A DNA stretch of 64,000 nucleotides from Flagellimonas olearia (GCF_009184425.1 NZ_WELG01000001.1:723033-787032); one strand, 5' to 3'; shown: positions 52,300-61,525, counted from the stretch's first letter. The notes: generated by a model not told the origin, from the letters alone. A program made the numbers and translations.

Positions 52300-54074
52300 T
52301 GGATATACAAACTTGGACGTTTATTATCGTCGGGCTCACTTTCGCTTTATATATTGGAATTGCTATTTGGTCCAGAGCGGGATCTACCAAAGAATTTTAC
52401 GTTGCAGGAGGAGGAGTGTCTCCCTTGGCCAATGGATTGGCCACAGGCGCGGACTGGATGTCTGCGGCATCTTTCTTGGGAATGGCAGGAATTATTGCTT
52501 TTGCAGGATACGATGGTTCCGTATACCTTATGGGATGGACCGGTGGATATGTGCTTTTAGCATTGTTATTGGCCCCTTATCTGCGAAAATTCGGAAAATT
52601 TACGGTTCCTGATTTTATCGGAGATCGTTATTATAGCAACGTGGCCCGTACCGTGGCCGTTGTTGCGGCATTGTTTGTATCGTTCACCTATGTGGCCGGA
52701 CAAATGCGTGGAGTGGGTGTGGTCTTTTCCCGCTTCTTGGATGTAGAAGTGAATACTGGGGTGTACATAGGTATGGCCGTCGTATTTTTCTATGCGTTCT
52801 TGGGAGGGATGAAAGGGATCACTTATACACAGGTAGCACAATATTGTGTGTTGATTTTTGCATTTATGGTACCCGCCATTTTTATTTCCCTTATGGTTAC
52901 CGGAAATCCAGTTCCCCAATTAGGGTTCGCTTCATCTGGTGAAGATGGGGTTTATTTGTTGGATAAGTTGGATGGGTTGATGACCGAACTGGGCTTTACG
53001 GCCTATACGGATGGCACCAAATCCATGACCGATATGTTGTTTATCACTGCGGCCTTGATGATGGGTACCGCAGGATTGCCTCACGTGATCATCCGCTTTT
53101 TTACCGTACCAAAGGTTAGTGATGCCCGTAAGTCGGCCGGGTATGCATTGCTGTTTATCGCTATTTTGTATACCACTGCACCGGCGATTGCCGTATTTGC
53201 ACGTACCAACCTAATCGAAACCGTGGAGGATACTCCCTATGAGGAAATTCCAGCTTGGTTTACCAAATGGGAAAATACAGGTCTCATCGCATGGACGGAT
53301 AAGAATGGGGATGGAAAGATCCAATACCTTCCGGGTTCAGCGGTTGAAGGCAGACAACCCGAGTTTGTTGAAGGTAGGGGGGCACAAGGACAACGGATGA
53401 TTTCCAATGCCAGCGCTTCAGCCAATGAATTGTATGTGGACCGTGATATCACCGTTTTGGCAAACCCTGAAATTGCAGGATTGCCCAATTGGATCATTGC
53501 TTTGGTAGCCGCAGGAGGATTGGCAGCAGCTCTATCTACTGCAGCAGGATTACTTTTGGTAATTTCCACATCTATTTCCCATGATTTGATCAAAAAGCAG
53601 ATTGCTCCGGACATTTCGGATAAAAAAGAACTATGGGTTGCCCGTTTCTCAGCACTTTTGGCTGTAGTGGTAGCCGGATATTTTGGTATTCACCCTCCAG
53701 GCTTCGTGGCCTCGGTGACTGCCTTGGCCTTTGGTTTGGCCGCATCTTCATTCTTTCCGGCCATTATCATGGGAATCTTTAGCAAGCGTATGAATAGGGA
53801 AGGAGCCATCACAGGTATGGTCGCCGGACTTGGTATTACATGCTATTACATTGCCCGTTTTAAACTCGGTTGGATTGGAAACCCGGAAACCAGCACCCAA
53901 GAGCACTGGTGGTGGGGTATTTCACCTGAAGGTTTCGGAACCATGGGTATGTTGGTCAATTTTGCTGTGTCTATTTTAGTTTCAAGATTTACACCAGCTC
54001 CTCCGGAAGAAGTACAGGGTATTGTGGAAAACATACGTATACCTAGTGGGGCCGGAGAAGCAATTGAGCATTAA
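52299..54074 (+). CDS. SSS-family sodium:solute symporter (acetate/organic acid type)
   Basis: 591 aa with about 13 membrane segments. EFYVAGGGVSPLANGLATGA, then DWMSAASFLG, and LPHVIIRFFTVPK follow the ActP-like branch that pairs with DUF4212. A soluble loop (about 330-380) is larger than in ActP of E. coli. Likely imports acetate or another small carboxylate with Na+, for the acetyl-CoA synthetase encoded next. Confidence 0.9.
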   Translation: MDIQTWTFIIVGLTFALYIGIAIWSRAGSTKEFYVAGGGVSPLANGLATGADWMSAASFLGMAGIIAFAGYDGSVYLMGWTGGYVLLALLLAPYLRKFGKFTVPDFIGDRYYSNVARTVAVVAALFVSFTYVAGQMRGVGVVFSRFLDVEVNTGVYIGMAVVFFYAFLGGMKGITYTQVAQYCVLIFAFMVPAIFISLMVTGNPVPQLGFASSGEDGVYLLDKLDGLMTELGFTAYTDGTKSMTDMLFITAALMMGTAGLPHVIIRFFTVPKVSDARKSAGYALLFIAILYTTAPAIAVFARTNLIETVEDTPYEEIPAWFTKWENTGLIAWTDKNGDGKIQYLPGSAVEGRQPEFVEGRGAQGQRMISNASASANELYVDRDITVLANPEIAGLPNWIIALVAAGGLAAALSTAAGLLLVISTSISHDLIKKQIAPDISDKKELWVARFSALLAVVVAGYFGIHPPGFVASVTALAFGLAASSFFPAIIMGIFSKRMNREGAITGMVAGLGITCYYIARFKLGWIGNPETSTQEHWWWGISPEGFGTMGMLVNFAVSILVSRFTPAPPEEVQGIVENIRIPSGAGEAIEH

Positions 54075-54135
54075 TTCTGGTGAAAGTCCCTCTCTTTTTT
54101 TAATTTTAAAGGCACATAAAAATTTACTATAACTA

Positions 54136-56043
54136 ATGAGTAATTACCATATTAAGCATCTGGAAGAATATTTTCAGGTGTATCGTAAATCTGTTAGAAA
54201 CCCTGAGGATTTTTGGGAGGAAGTAGCGGAAGAACATTTTTTTTGGAGAAAAAGATGGAACTCCGTTTTGGAATGGGATTTCACAAAGCCCGAAATCAAG
54301 TGGTTTGATGGAGCGCAGCTCAATATTACCGAAAACTGTATAGACCGCCATTTGCGCAGTCGTGGCGATAAAACTGCCATTCTTTTTGAACCCAATGACC
54401 CCAATGAGGAAGCAGAGCATATTACCTATCGTGAGTTGCACGAAAGGGTTTGCAAATTTGCCAATGTTCTCAAGGATCAAGGAATAAAGAAAGGAGATCG
54501 TGTGGTCATTTATTTGCCCATGATTCCTGAATTGGCCATTTCATTGTTGGCCTGTGCACGTATCGGTGCCGTTCATTCTGTGGTGTTTGCAGGATTTTCT
54601 TCAACAGCCTTGGCCACACGTATCAACGATTGTGGTGCCAAAATGGTATTGACTTCGGATGGTTCGTACAGAGGCACCAAGACCATCGACCTAAAAGGTA
54701 TTGTGGACGAAGCTTTGCAGCATTGTCCAAATGTGGAAACCGTATTGGTGGCCAAACGCACCGGAGAAGAAATCCCGATGCAAGAAGGTCGTGACAAGTG
54801 GTTACAACCTCTTCTGGACAAAGCATATTCTGATTGTGTTCCGGAAATTATGGATGCGGAAGACCCGCTCTTTATTCTGTATACTTCCGGTTCTACAGGT
54901 AGACCCAAAGGAATGATGCATACTACTGCAGGGTATATGGTCTACACGGCTTATACCTTTAAAAACGTCTTCCAGTATAAAGAACAGGATGTGTATTGGT
55001 GTACGGCAGATATCGGCTGGATCACCGGGCACTCCTATATTGTATATGGACCTCTTGCCAATGGAGCTACCACAGTGATGTTCGAAGGTGTGCCTTCCTA
55101 TCCTGATTATGGTAGGTTCTGGGAAGTGGTTGAAAAACATAAAGTAACCCAATTCTATACGGCCCCAACGGCAATTAGGGCCTTGGCCAAGGAGAATTTG
55201 GATTTTGTGACCAAGCATGACCTCTCCAGCCTTAAGGTTTTGGGAACTGTTGGAGAACCCATCAACGAAGAAGCTTGGCACTGGTACAACGATCACGTTG
55301 GAGAGAAAAATTGTCCCATTGTGGATACGTGGTGGCAGACAGAAACAGGAGGTATCCTGATTTCACCCATACCTTTTTCAACACCTACAAAACCCACATA
55401 TGCCACACTGCCTATGCCCGGTGTTCAGCCTGCTTTGGTGGATGAGAATGGGAAGGAGATAAAAGGAAACCAGGTGGAGGGTAGATTGTGCATTAAATTT
55501 CCATGGCCTTCCATAGCACGGACTATTTGGGGAGACCACCAGCGTTATAAAGACACCTATTTCTCTGCTTTTGAAGGGAAATATTTTACAGGTGATGGTG
55601 CCCTTCGGGATGAAGTGGGCTATTACCGAATTACCGGTAGGGTGGATGATGTGATCATTGTTTCCGGACATAATCTGGGTACAGCACCCATTGAAGATTC
55701 CATTAATGAGCACCCTGCGGTGGCAGAATCTGCCATTGTTGGTTTCCCTCACGATATTAAAGGGAATGCGTTGTATGGCTATATCATCTTAAAGGAAACT
55801 GGAGAGACCCGGAATAGGGACAACCTCAAAAAGGAAATCAATCAATTGATCACGGAACATATTGGACCTATCGCCAAGCTGGACAAGATTCAGTTTGTGC
55901 CTGGTTTGCCCAAGACCCGTAGTGGTAAGATCATGAGACGAATCTTAAGAAAGATTGCTTCCAAAGACACTAGTAATCTGGGAGATACTTCAACTTTGTT
56001 GAACCCGGAAGTGGTCGAGGTAATCATGAAAGAAAGTCTATAA
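54136..56043 (+). CDS. acs: Acetyl-CoA synthetase
   Basis: 635 aa, normal length. AMP-binding motif YTSGSTGRPKGMMHTT, WWQTETGG and the C-terminal TRSGKIMRR with K598, the lysine that is regulated by acetylation in related Acs. Converts acetate, ATP and CoA to acetyl-CoA. 61 bp after the symporter gene, and only 3 bp before the converging exonuclease stop. Confidence 0.95.
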   Translation: MSNYHIKHLEEYFQVYRKSVRNPEDFWEEVAEEHFFWRKRWNSVLEWDFTKPEIKWFDGAQLNITENCIDRHLRSRGDKTAILFEPNDPNEEAEHITYRELHERVCKFANVLKDQGIKKGDRVVIYLPMIPELAISLLACARIGAVHSVVFAGFSSTALATRINDCGAKMVLTSDGSYRGTKTIDLKGIVDEALQHCPNVETVLVAKRTGEEIPMQEGRDKWLQPLLDKAYSDCVPEIMDAEDPLFILYTSGSTGRPKGMMHTTAGYMVYTAYTFKNVFQYKEQDVYWCTADIGWITGHSYIVYGPLANGATTVMFEGVPSYPDYGRFWEVVEKHKVTQFYTAPTAIRALAKENLDFVTKHDLSSLKVLGTVGEPINEEAWHWYNDHVGEKNCPIVDTWWQTETGGILISPIPFSTPTKPTYATLPMPGVQPALVDENGKEIKGNQVEGRLCIKFPWPSIARTIWGDHQRYKDTYFSAFEGKYFTGDGALRDEVGYYRITGRVDDVIIVSGHNLGTAPIEDSINEHPAVAESAIVGFPHDIKGNALYGYIILKETGETRNRDNLKKEINQLITEHIGPIAKLDKIQFVPGLPKTRSGKIMRRILRKIASKDTSNLGDTSTLLNPEVVEVIMKESL

Positions 56044-56046
56044 GAC

Positions 56047-56727
56047 TTAAAGCCCAAATTTTGGTGGATTTTGTTTTTTGAACAGATCTTTCAAATTTTT
56101 GGGCTTTAACTTTTCCACAATCGCCAGAAAAGCAATGGCAGTGATCAACGTGTCGCCCAGGGCGGTATGCCTATCTTTTTTGGAAATCCTGAACTTTTCG
56201 GCAAGCTCGTCCAAGGAATAGTTTTCTTTCTTTCGGAGTACCGTAGAAATTAGCAAGGTCCGTTTGTAGAGCAGACCGGTATCCAATGTTTTATTGAGCA
56301 ATTGGGGGAGGCCGTTCCGTTTAAGGGCGGCATTGACCATACCCACATCGAACAATACATGGTGGCCCACAAGCACATGGTTTTTGGCATAGGCCAAAAA
56401 TTGTTGCAATGCTTCCAGTTCGGATACACGTTCCTTCTTACTTTTCTTGAGGATTCCATGGATTTCAGCACTTTCAGCATCATAATGCTCCTGCTCTATA
56501 TATACTTCAAAACTTTCTTTCACGACTATGGTGTTGTCCCTGAGTTTTAAGGCCCCGATGCATAGCATTCGGTCTTTGGTCATATTGAACCCAGTGGTTT
56601 CGGTATCGAGCACCACAAAAGTGTTCTCGGATATCGTTTCCGGAAGTTTATCCTTGAAATAATTGGCGTAGGTTTCCCAGAATTCCGGAAGTTCCAAGTG
56701 CTTCTTTTTTGAGAAAAACCCCATCAT
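56047..56727 (-). CDS. DEDDh 3'-5' exonuclease (DNA polymerase III epsilon-like)
   Basis: 226 aa. VVLDTETTGFNM with D41/E43 (ExoI), HHVLFDVGMVNAAL (ExoII) and RHTALGDTLITA (ExoIII, H-x4-D) give a complete catalytic set. Start set by ATGA overlap with the upstream regulator stop. This gene is often coupled with cNMP/CBS/DUF294 proteins near acs and SSS symporters; reason unknown. Could be a proof-reading or RNA-processing enzyme. Confidence 0.88.
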   Translation of the reverse strand: MMGFFSKKKHLELPEFWETYANYFKDKLPETISENTFVVLDTETTGFNMTKDRMLCIGALKLRDNTIVVKESFEVYIEQEHYDAESAEIHGILKKSKKERVSELEALQQFLAYAKNHVLVGHHVLFDVGMVNAALKRNGLPQLLNKTLDTGLLYKRTLLISTVLRKKENYSLDELAEKFRISKKDRHTALGDTLITAIAFLAIVEKLKPKNLKDLFKKQNPPKFGL

Positions 56728-58643
56728 CGCAAAAGATTTTTTACTTGAAACCGTATTTGCAATAGCTCTTGGATTTCTTTGATGGTCTTGAAAGTACGCT
56801 TGAGCTTTATTTTTTCCTCCTTGTTCAATTGGTCCAAGGCGATGTATCTACCAGAATCATTATGTTGTAGGCCCTGCCTTGTCCTGAACTTTAAAAGGGC
56901 CTTGCTGGCATACGAAGCTGCCAAATAGAGTTCTTTGTTTTTGGGTTCCAGTTCGGCCAGTTTTTCATAGCGTTCCGCGGTGTTGTTGATGGATTTTATG
57001 GAATGGGAAAGAATCAAGACCCTCGCGGCATCAATAATGGGCATGAGGGCGCGAAGTTTCAAATCAAAGAAATCTTTGTGTTCCCCATCTTGTTCCACCA
57101 AAAAGTCCCTAAAAAATCCGGATGGGGATGGATTTTGCAATGCTCCACTGGCCAAATGGGTCAGGAATTGGGGATACTTCTTCGCATTTTCAAAAATGTG
57201 AAGGGAAAGCTCATCGGCGAGTGCTTTTTCGCCGTAATTGACATTGAAATCGAAGAAAATGGAAGATAGGAGAATTTCGTCCGGACCGGGATTGTTCATC
57301 CAATGGGAGGTAACCTCTTTCCATTCCTCCAAACTATGACACCACAGCGGATTGGAGGCCATCATTTCAGCCGGACAATATTCAAACCCTACTAAGTTGA
57401 GTTCCGTTGAAATTTGTTTGCCCAGCTGTAAAAAATAGGCTTGGGTCTCTTCCTTTTGCTCCGTTGGAACATCTTCGTAAAGAATGGCATTGTCCTGATC
57501 GGTAGTGAGTAACTGCTCGCCACGGCCCTGACTCCCCATGGCCAACCATGTAAACTTTACGGGAGGAGGGGTCTCCATCTGGTCAATACAAATTTGTATG
57601 ACTTGTTTGATGGTGGCATCATTGAGTTCGGAAATGATTTTGCAGACCAATCCCATGGGAATGTTCTGTTCCAAATAGCCCTGCAATAGGTTTAAAATGC
57701 TATGCCGAATGGTCCGGAGTCTTTGGGAATCCGTTGCCCGTTTTATCGCTCGCATGAGTACGGCAGGGTTATTGCCTAGGGCCACCATAACATCGTGTTT
57801 GGAAAGAATGCCAATGGCGGGAGTGTCCGTGGTTCCATCCTCAGTTAGGCACAGATGACTGATCTGGCTTTTCATCAAAGCCATTTGGGCTTGGGTAATG
57901 GTCAGGTCCTTCGAGTAGGTAATGACCGGGGAAGACATGATGGCTTCGGCATTCTCTGTAATGGAAACCAATCCTGTGGCAACCTTGTTCCTTAAATCTT
58001 TATTGGTGATGATTCCAATGGGAAGTCCATCTTGGGTAACCAGAACACAGCCTACATTTCTTTGGGTCATGGAAGCGGCCAACGATTTTATCTGGGTTTC
58101 CTTGGAACAGGTGACCAAATTGGTGGAGTAACGAACGGGCTGTAGGTCCAGCATTTTGGTTTCGGGGTTTCCTTCCGCTTCATTGGGAACCCCGTACAAT
58201 TTGCCCCTATGTTTAAGAGAATAGGGGTTCCGCGTGTTGGAGGCAAAGCTTTCTATTAAAAAATCCCCAACTTGTTGATTCTCCAGAGCAATGGGCTTGA
58301 ACTCTTGAATGGGAATGGCATACAAAATGGTTTCTTCGCGTGCTGTGGCCTGAAGCTTGTAGTTTTCGTGCGCCAATAAGGGACGGAGACCAAAAATATC
58401 CCCTTCATCACAAATGTCCAGCATTTGTTGCGACCCTTTTTTGGTTAGGGCCACAGCTCCTTTGTGCACCACATAAAAGTAGTTATGGGGAGGCTCCTTT
58501 TCAGAAAAGACCAAGCTATTGTTCTCCTTATGGATAATGGTGACCTCATAGGACAATTTTTCCAATTGGTGTTCCGCCAAAATATTGAAAGGAGGAAATT
58601 TTTTTAAAAAATCGGCAACTCTTTCAGAAATGGTGTTCTTCAT
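56724..58643 (-). CDS. cNMP-binding/CBS/DUF294 nucleotidyltransferase-like regulatory protein
   Basis: 639 aa from the ATG at 58643 (MKNTISERVADFL); the frame upstream adds 13 aromatic-rich unlikely residues. Order: cyclic-nucleotide-binding-like domain (about 15-130), two CBS domains (about 165-285), the DUF294 nucleotidyltransferase-like domain (MGSQGRGEQLLTTDQDNAI) and a C-terminal DUF294-associated helical domain. The GlnD-like G(S)xGR(G)E and DxD residues are kept. Probably a sensor that controls acetate use or the symporter by an unknown modification. Confidence 0.88.
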   Translation of the reverse strand: MKNTISERVADFLKKFPPFNILAEHQLEKLSYEVTIIHKENNSLVFSEKEPPHNYFYVVHKGAVALTKKGSQQMLDICDEGDIFGLRPLLAHENYKLQATAREETILYAIPIQEFKPIALENQQVGDFLIESFASNTRNPYSLKHRGKLYGVPNEAEGNPETKMLDLQPVRYSTNLVTCSKETQIKSLAASMTQRNVGCVLVTQDGLPIGIITNKDLRNKVATGLVSITENAEAIMSSPVITYSKDLTITQAQMALMKSQISHLCLTEDGTTDTPAIGILSKHDVMVALGNNPAVLMRAIKRATDSQRLRTIRHSILNLLQGYLEQNIPMGLVCKIISELNDATIKQVIQICIDQMETPPPVKFTWLAMGSQGRGEQLLTTDQDNAILYEDVPTEQKEETQAYFLQLGKQISTELNLVGFEYCPAEMMASNPLWCHSLEEWKEVTSHWMNNPGPDEILLSSIFFDFNVNYGEKALADELSLHIFENAKKYPQFLTHLASGALQNPSPSGFFRDFLVEQDGEHKDFFDLKLRALMPIIDAARVLILSHSIKSINNTAERYEKLAELEPKNKELYLAASYASKALLKFRTRQGLQHNDSGRYIALDQLNKEEKIKLKRTFKTIKEIQELLQIRFQVKNLLR

Positions 58644-58689
58644 ACCATAAATGTAATGGTAAAACCCATGGTAAGGATGCACTTCAAAA

Positions 58690-58716
58690 GAAAAAAGACC
58701 ATCGAACAGGACGGCC
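58690..58716 (-). terminator. Terminator after the 33-codon ORF
   Basis: Minus strand GGCCGTC, loop, GATGGTC (with two G-T pairs) followed by six T. Lies 56 bp after the stop of the small ORF. Confidence 0.55.
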
Positions 58717-58771
58717 TTTCAAATATGTATACGGAATTAAGGTAGTTTTTTCTAGAGTGTTGAAAGATACC

Positions 58772-58873
58772 TTATAATAAGGCCAAACCTAGGCCTATCA
58801 ATAGCATGGAAGCTACCATAAGGATTTGAACTGTTTTTGTTTTCCCTCTTTTTGTAAGTAAGATTCCTAACAT
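58772..58873 (-). CDS. Possible 33-aa hydrophobic peptide
   Basis: ATG to TAA with 33 codons: a basic start (LLTKRGKTKTVQ) then one hydrophobic helix (ILMVASMLLIGLGLALL), the form of a small single-pass membrane protein. AAGAGAA precedes the ATG, and a terminator hairpin follows, so it looks like its own transcript. Too short to be sure by sequence alone. Confidence 0.45.
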   Translation of the reverse strand: MLGILLTKRGKTKTVQILMVASMLLIGLGLALL

Positions 58874-59030
58874 AATTCTCTTATTTTGAATTAAGATACG
58901 ATTTTGTTTTTACATACCGTTTAAGGATGTGGTTCCATATACGGATTAAAAAAGGTTAGGATGATGAGCTGACAAACAAAAGGGGAGAATTTTTTGTGGG
59001 AAATACACAAGAAAGGTGATAAAAGAAGAA

Positions 59031-59063
59031 GGGCCAACAATTTGATAAACAATTGGTTGACCC
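59031..59063 (-). terminator. Terminator-like hairpin after tRNA-Met
   Basis: Minus strand GGGTCAACC...GTTGGCCC (one G-T pair, one bulge) followed by a pyrimidine-rich TTCTTCTTTT, 11 bp after the tRNA 3' end. Confidence 0.5.
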
Positions 59064-59073
59064 TCCGTAAATG

Positions 59074-59147
59074 TAGCGAGAGGGAGACTTGAACTCCCGA
59101 CCTCAGGGTTATGAATCCTGCGCTCTAACCACCTGAGCTACCTCGCC
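59074..59147 (-). tRNA. tRNA-Met (anticodon CAU), elongator type
   Basis: 74 nt without encoded CCA. Acceptor stem GGCGAGG/TCTCGCT (two G-U pairs), D-arm TAGCTCAGGTGGTTAGAGC, anticodon loop TTCATAA, T-arm GGGAGTTCAAGTCTCCC. The G1-U72 end and lack of three G-C pairs next to the loop argue against initiator tRNA; a lysidine-modified tRNA-Ile2 cannot be fully excluded. Confidence 0.93.
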
Positions 59148-59167
59148 GTGGTTTCGCTAAGCGGGTG

Positions 59168-59199
59168 CAAATATAAAGTTTAATTTTTGCTGAATCAAA
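59168..59199 (-). promoter_or_regulatory. tRNA-Met promoter (TTTG-N20-TATATTTG)
   Basis: Minus strand: TTTG (59199-59196), 20 bp, TATATTTG (59175-59168), 20 bp before the tRNA 5' end. The best promoter match in the window and diagnostic for Bacteroidota. Confidence 0.75.
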
Positions 59200-59285
59200 A
59201 TTCAGGATTAATTTATTATTTGATATTTATTTTTTTATCTTCCCAAATTATATCAATTGTTGAAAAGGGATAATAGAACAGTATA

Positions 59286-59669
59286 ATGAGCGATAAGGTA
59301 AAATTTGAAATTGAGTTTGTAATCCAAGCATCCCCACAGTTGCTTTACCAATATATTTCCACTCCATCCGGACTTTCCGAGTGGTATGCCGATAATGTGA
59401 ACTCCAGAGGTGAGATATTCACTTTTATTTGGGACGGGGCCGAAGAACAGGCCAAAATGTTGAAACGAAAAAGCGAGGAATTTGTCAAGTTCACTTGGGT
59501 GGACAATGAGGATGACTCCTTTTTTGAGATGCGTATCATTGTGGATGAAATCACCAAAGATGTTTCTCTCTTCATAACAGATTTTGCTGAAGATGATGAA
59601 GTGGACGAGGCCAAGATGCTTTGGGAAAACCAAATTTCCGATCTTAAACAGGTATTGGGCTCCAAATAG
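59286..59669 (+). CDS. START-like domain protein (SRPBCC/AHSA1 superfamily)
   Basis: 127 aa. KFEIEFVIQASPQLLYQYIS, GLSEWYADNV and FTWVDNEDDSFFEM are typical for the helix-grip fold of AHSA1/START-like proteins. Acidic tail region DFAEDDEVDEAK. Common single-copy gene of Bacteroidota with unknown ligand, next to an aminotransferase IV gene. Confidence 0.85.
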   Translation: MSDKVKFEIEFVIQASPQLLYQYISTPSGLSEWYADNVNSRGEIFTFIWDGAEEQAKMLKRKSEEFVKFTWVDNEDDSFFEMRIIVDEITKDVSLFITDFAEDDEVDEAKMLWENQISDLKQVLGSK

Positions 59670-59689
59670 TGGTATTCTCAACTAAGCCG

Positions 59690-59697
59690 TATATTTG
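59690..59697 (+). promoter_or_regulatory. Candidate -7 element (TATATTTG) for the aminotransferase gene
   Basis: Matches TAnnTTTG 24 bp before the ATG at 59722, which argues against the upstream TTG-initiated frame. No clear -33 motif. Confidence 0.4.
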
Positions 59698-59721
59698 ACC
59701 TTGATTTTTCAAGGTTTTTTT

Positions 59722-60576
59722 ATGGTAAATCTCAACGGAGAACTTTTTTCAGCTGAATCGGATATCTTCACTTCTGCCAATAGGGGGCTTAAGTATGGTG
59801 ATGCCCTTTTTGAGACCCTCAGGTGTGTCAAGGGAGACCTTTTCTTTTGGGAAGACCACTATTTTAGGTTGATGGCTTCCATGCGAATGCTACGTATGGA
59901 AATTCCCATGACGTTTACCTTGGAATTTTTGGAAGCGGAAATAAAGAAGACCATTAGCGGAAATCAATGGGATGATGAAGCCGTAAGGGTCCGTATCACT
60001 ATTTTTAGGAATGATGGGGGATTGTATGCCCCATTGACCAATAATGTTTCCTATCTGATTGAAGTGGGGGCCATGGCATCTCCATTTTATCTCATCCAAG
60101 ATGACGGTTATGAGGTGGAGCTTTTCAGGGACTATTATGTCAACAAGGATATGCTCTCCACATTAAAGACTACCAATAAAATTCTGAATGTGGTAGCCAG
60201 TGTATATGCCCAAGAAAATGGTTATACCAATTGTTTATTGGTGAATACGGATAAAAATGTGGTTGAAGCCATTAATGGCAATCTTTTTTTGATTAAAGGA
60301 AATACGGTAAAAACCCCGCCACTGGGTGATGGATGTCTCAATGGAATCATTCGAAAAAAAATCATGGAGATAGTGGAGTCCATGGAGGGCTTTCAAATGT
60401 TGGAAGAATCTGTCTCACCTTTTGAGCTCCAAAAGGCGGATGAACTTTTTATAACCAATAGCATTATCGGCATTCAGCCCATAAGCAAATACCGCAAAAA
60501 ACAATTTGTAAACACCGTCAGCAAAGGTCTTGTGGGCAAATTGAATGCCAAGGCCCGAATGGCCCAGACTAGTTAA
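59722..60576 (+). CDS. Aminotransferase class IV
   Basis: 284 aa from the ATG at 59722 (MVNLNGELFSAES); nine upstream codons in the frame begin only at TTG and lie over a probable -7 box. Fold type IV PLP enzyme with RGLKYGDALFETLR, PLP lysine K149 in LKTTNKILN and EAINGNLFLI. Members include branched-chain aminotransferase and 4-amino-4-deoxychorismate lyase (PabC). Length fits either; I cannot decide. The last 8 bp overlap the converging yqgE gene. Confidence 0.85.
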   Translation: MVNLNGELFSAESDIFTSANRGLKYGDALFETLRCVKGDLFFWEDHYFRLMASMRMLRMEIPMTFTLEFLEAEIKKTISGNQWDDEAVRVRITIFRNDGGLYAPLTNNVSYLIEVGAMASPFYLIQDDGYEVELFRDYYVNKDMLSTLKTTNKILNVVASVYAQENGYTNCLLVNTDKNVVEAINGNLFLIKGNTVKTPPLGDGCLNGIIRKKIMEIVESMEGFQMLEESVSPFELQKADELFITNSIIGIQPISKYRKKQFVNTVSKGLVGKLNAKARMAQTS

Positions 60577-61135
60577 GGGAAGGGTTTTCAGGAGCATTGG
60601 ACCATAAGAGGTAATCGCCACCCAATTCCACCATTTTTTCTTTCCAGAAAGAAATTGAGGATTTTCCCAAAATACTGCTTTCGTACTCGTTTTTGACCAC
60701 TACCCAAGACTTGGAGGAAAGCTCGTTGTCCAATTGCTGTGACCCCCATCCTGAGTACCCCAAAAAGAAGCGAATGTCCTGTTCGGTAATGATTCCGTTA
60801 TTGATGAGCTCAACGATTTTCTCAAAGTTTCCACCCCAAAAGATACCATCGGAAATCTCAACACTGTCTTCAATCAATCCGGGAACTTTGTGGATGAAAT
60901 AAAGATTGTCCTGCTCCACGGGACCGCCATTGAATACTTTGAACGGAATGGTAATTTCGGACACAAGGTCACAAATGGTATAATCCAACGGTTTGTTAAG
61001 GATAAACCCAACAGAGCCTTCATGGTTGTGCTCGGCAAGTAAGACCACGGATCTATTAAAAGAAACATCACCCGTGAGCGAAGGTTCTGCAACAAGCAAT
61101 GTGCCTTTTTCTGGTTTTGGACTTACCATTTTCAT
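60569..61135 (-). CDS. yqgE: YqgE/AlgH family protein
   Basis: 188 aa, usual size. KGTLLVAEPSLTGDVSFNRS, LAEHNHEGSVGFILNKPL, NGGPVEQDNLYFIHK and FLGYSGWGSQQLDNEL are the family's conserved blocks. Function poorly known. Converges with the aminotransferase gene (8-bp overlap). Confidence 0.93.
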   Translation of the reverse strand: MKMVSPKPEKGTLLVAEPSLTGDVSFNRSVVLLAEHNHEGSVGFILNKPLDYTICDLVSEITIPFKVFNGGPVEQDNLYFIHKVPGLIEDSVEISDGIFWGGNFEKIVELINNGIITEQDIRFFLGYSGWGSQQLDNELSSKSWVVVKNEYESSILGKSSISFWKEKMVELGGDYLLWSNAPENPSLN

Positions 61136-61202
61136 GGACTACTTGACTTTAATTGCAGTATAATATACAACATTTACAAAAACAAAAAACCCTTATAACT
61201 AA

Positions 61203-61230
61203 AAAAGCGCCTCCCTAGGGAGGCGCTTTT
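61203..61230. terminator. Rho-independent terminator of the HU gene
   Basis: Perfect 28-bp palindrome AAAAGCGCCTCCC-TA-GGGAGGCGCTTTT with six T on the minus strand, 23 bp after the HU stop; symmetric enough to act both ways. Confidence 0.9.
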
Positions 61231-61252
61231 GTATATTGTAATTACTAATTGA

Positions 61253-61525
61253 TTAGTTTACTGCACCGCTCAATTCTGCACCTGCTTTGAACTTTACTAC
61301 GTTCTTAGCTGCAATTTTGATGGTCTTACCAGTCTGTGGATTTCTACCTTCCCTGGCGTTTCTTTTGGAAACGGACCAAGAACCAAAACCAACCAAGGAA
61401 ACTCTGTTTCCTTTTTTAAGCGATCCCTCTACATTTCCCAAGAAAGATTCCAATGCTTTTTTGGCTGCTGCCTTAGTGATGCCCGCATCGGCTGCCATAG
61501 CATCGATTAACTCTGTTTTGTTCAT
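61253..61525 (-). CDS. HU family DNA-binding protein
   Basis: 90 aa. MNKTELIDAMAADAGITKAA opening, GFGSWSVSKRNAREGRNPQT and the arm motif with proline, ending KFKAGAELSGAV. Dimeric nucleoid protein that bends DNA. Own promoter and terminator are visible, so it is monocistronic. Confidence 0.96.
   Translation of the reverse strand: MNKTELIDAMAADAGITKAAAKKALESFLGNVEGSLKKGNRVSLVGFGSWSVSKRNAREGRNPQTGKTIKIAAKNVVKFKAGAELSGAVN

Larger units (their letters stand above)
58644..59073. other. 430-bp gene-poor region before the tRNA
   Basis: Contains, from left to right, a minus-strand terminator (58690-58716), a 33-codon ORF (58772-58873) and the terminator-like hairpin of the tRNA (59031-59063). Between 58874 and 59030 I see nothing beyond AT-rich sequence. 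Confidence 0.6.

Noticed and set aside
54802-55296. 164-codon minus-strand frame inside acs
   Set aside because: Antisense to conserved AMP-binding motifs, no homologous features.
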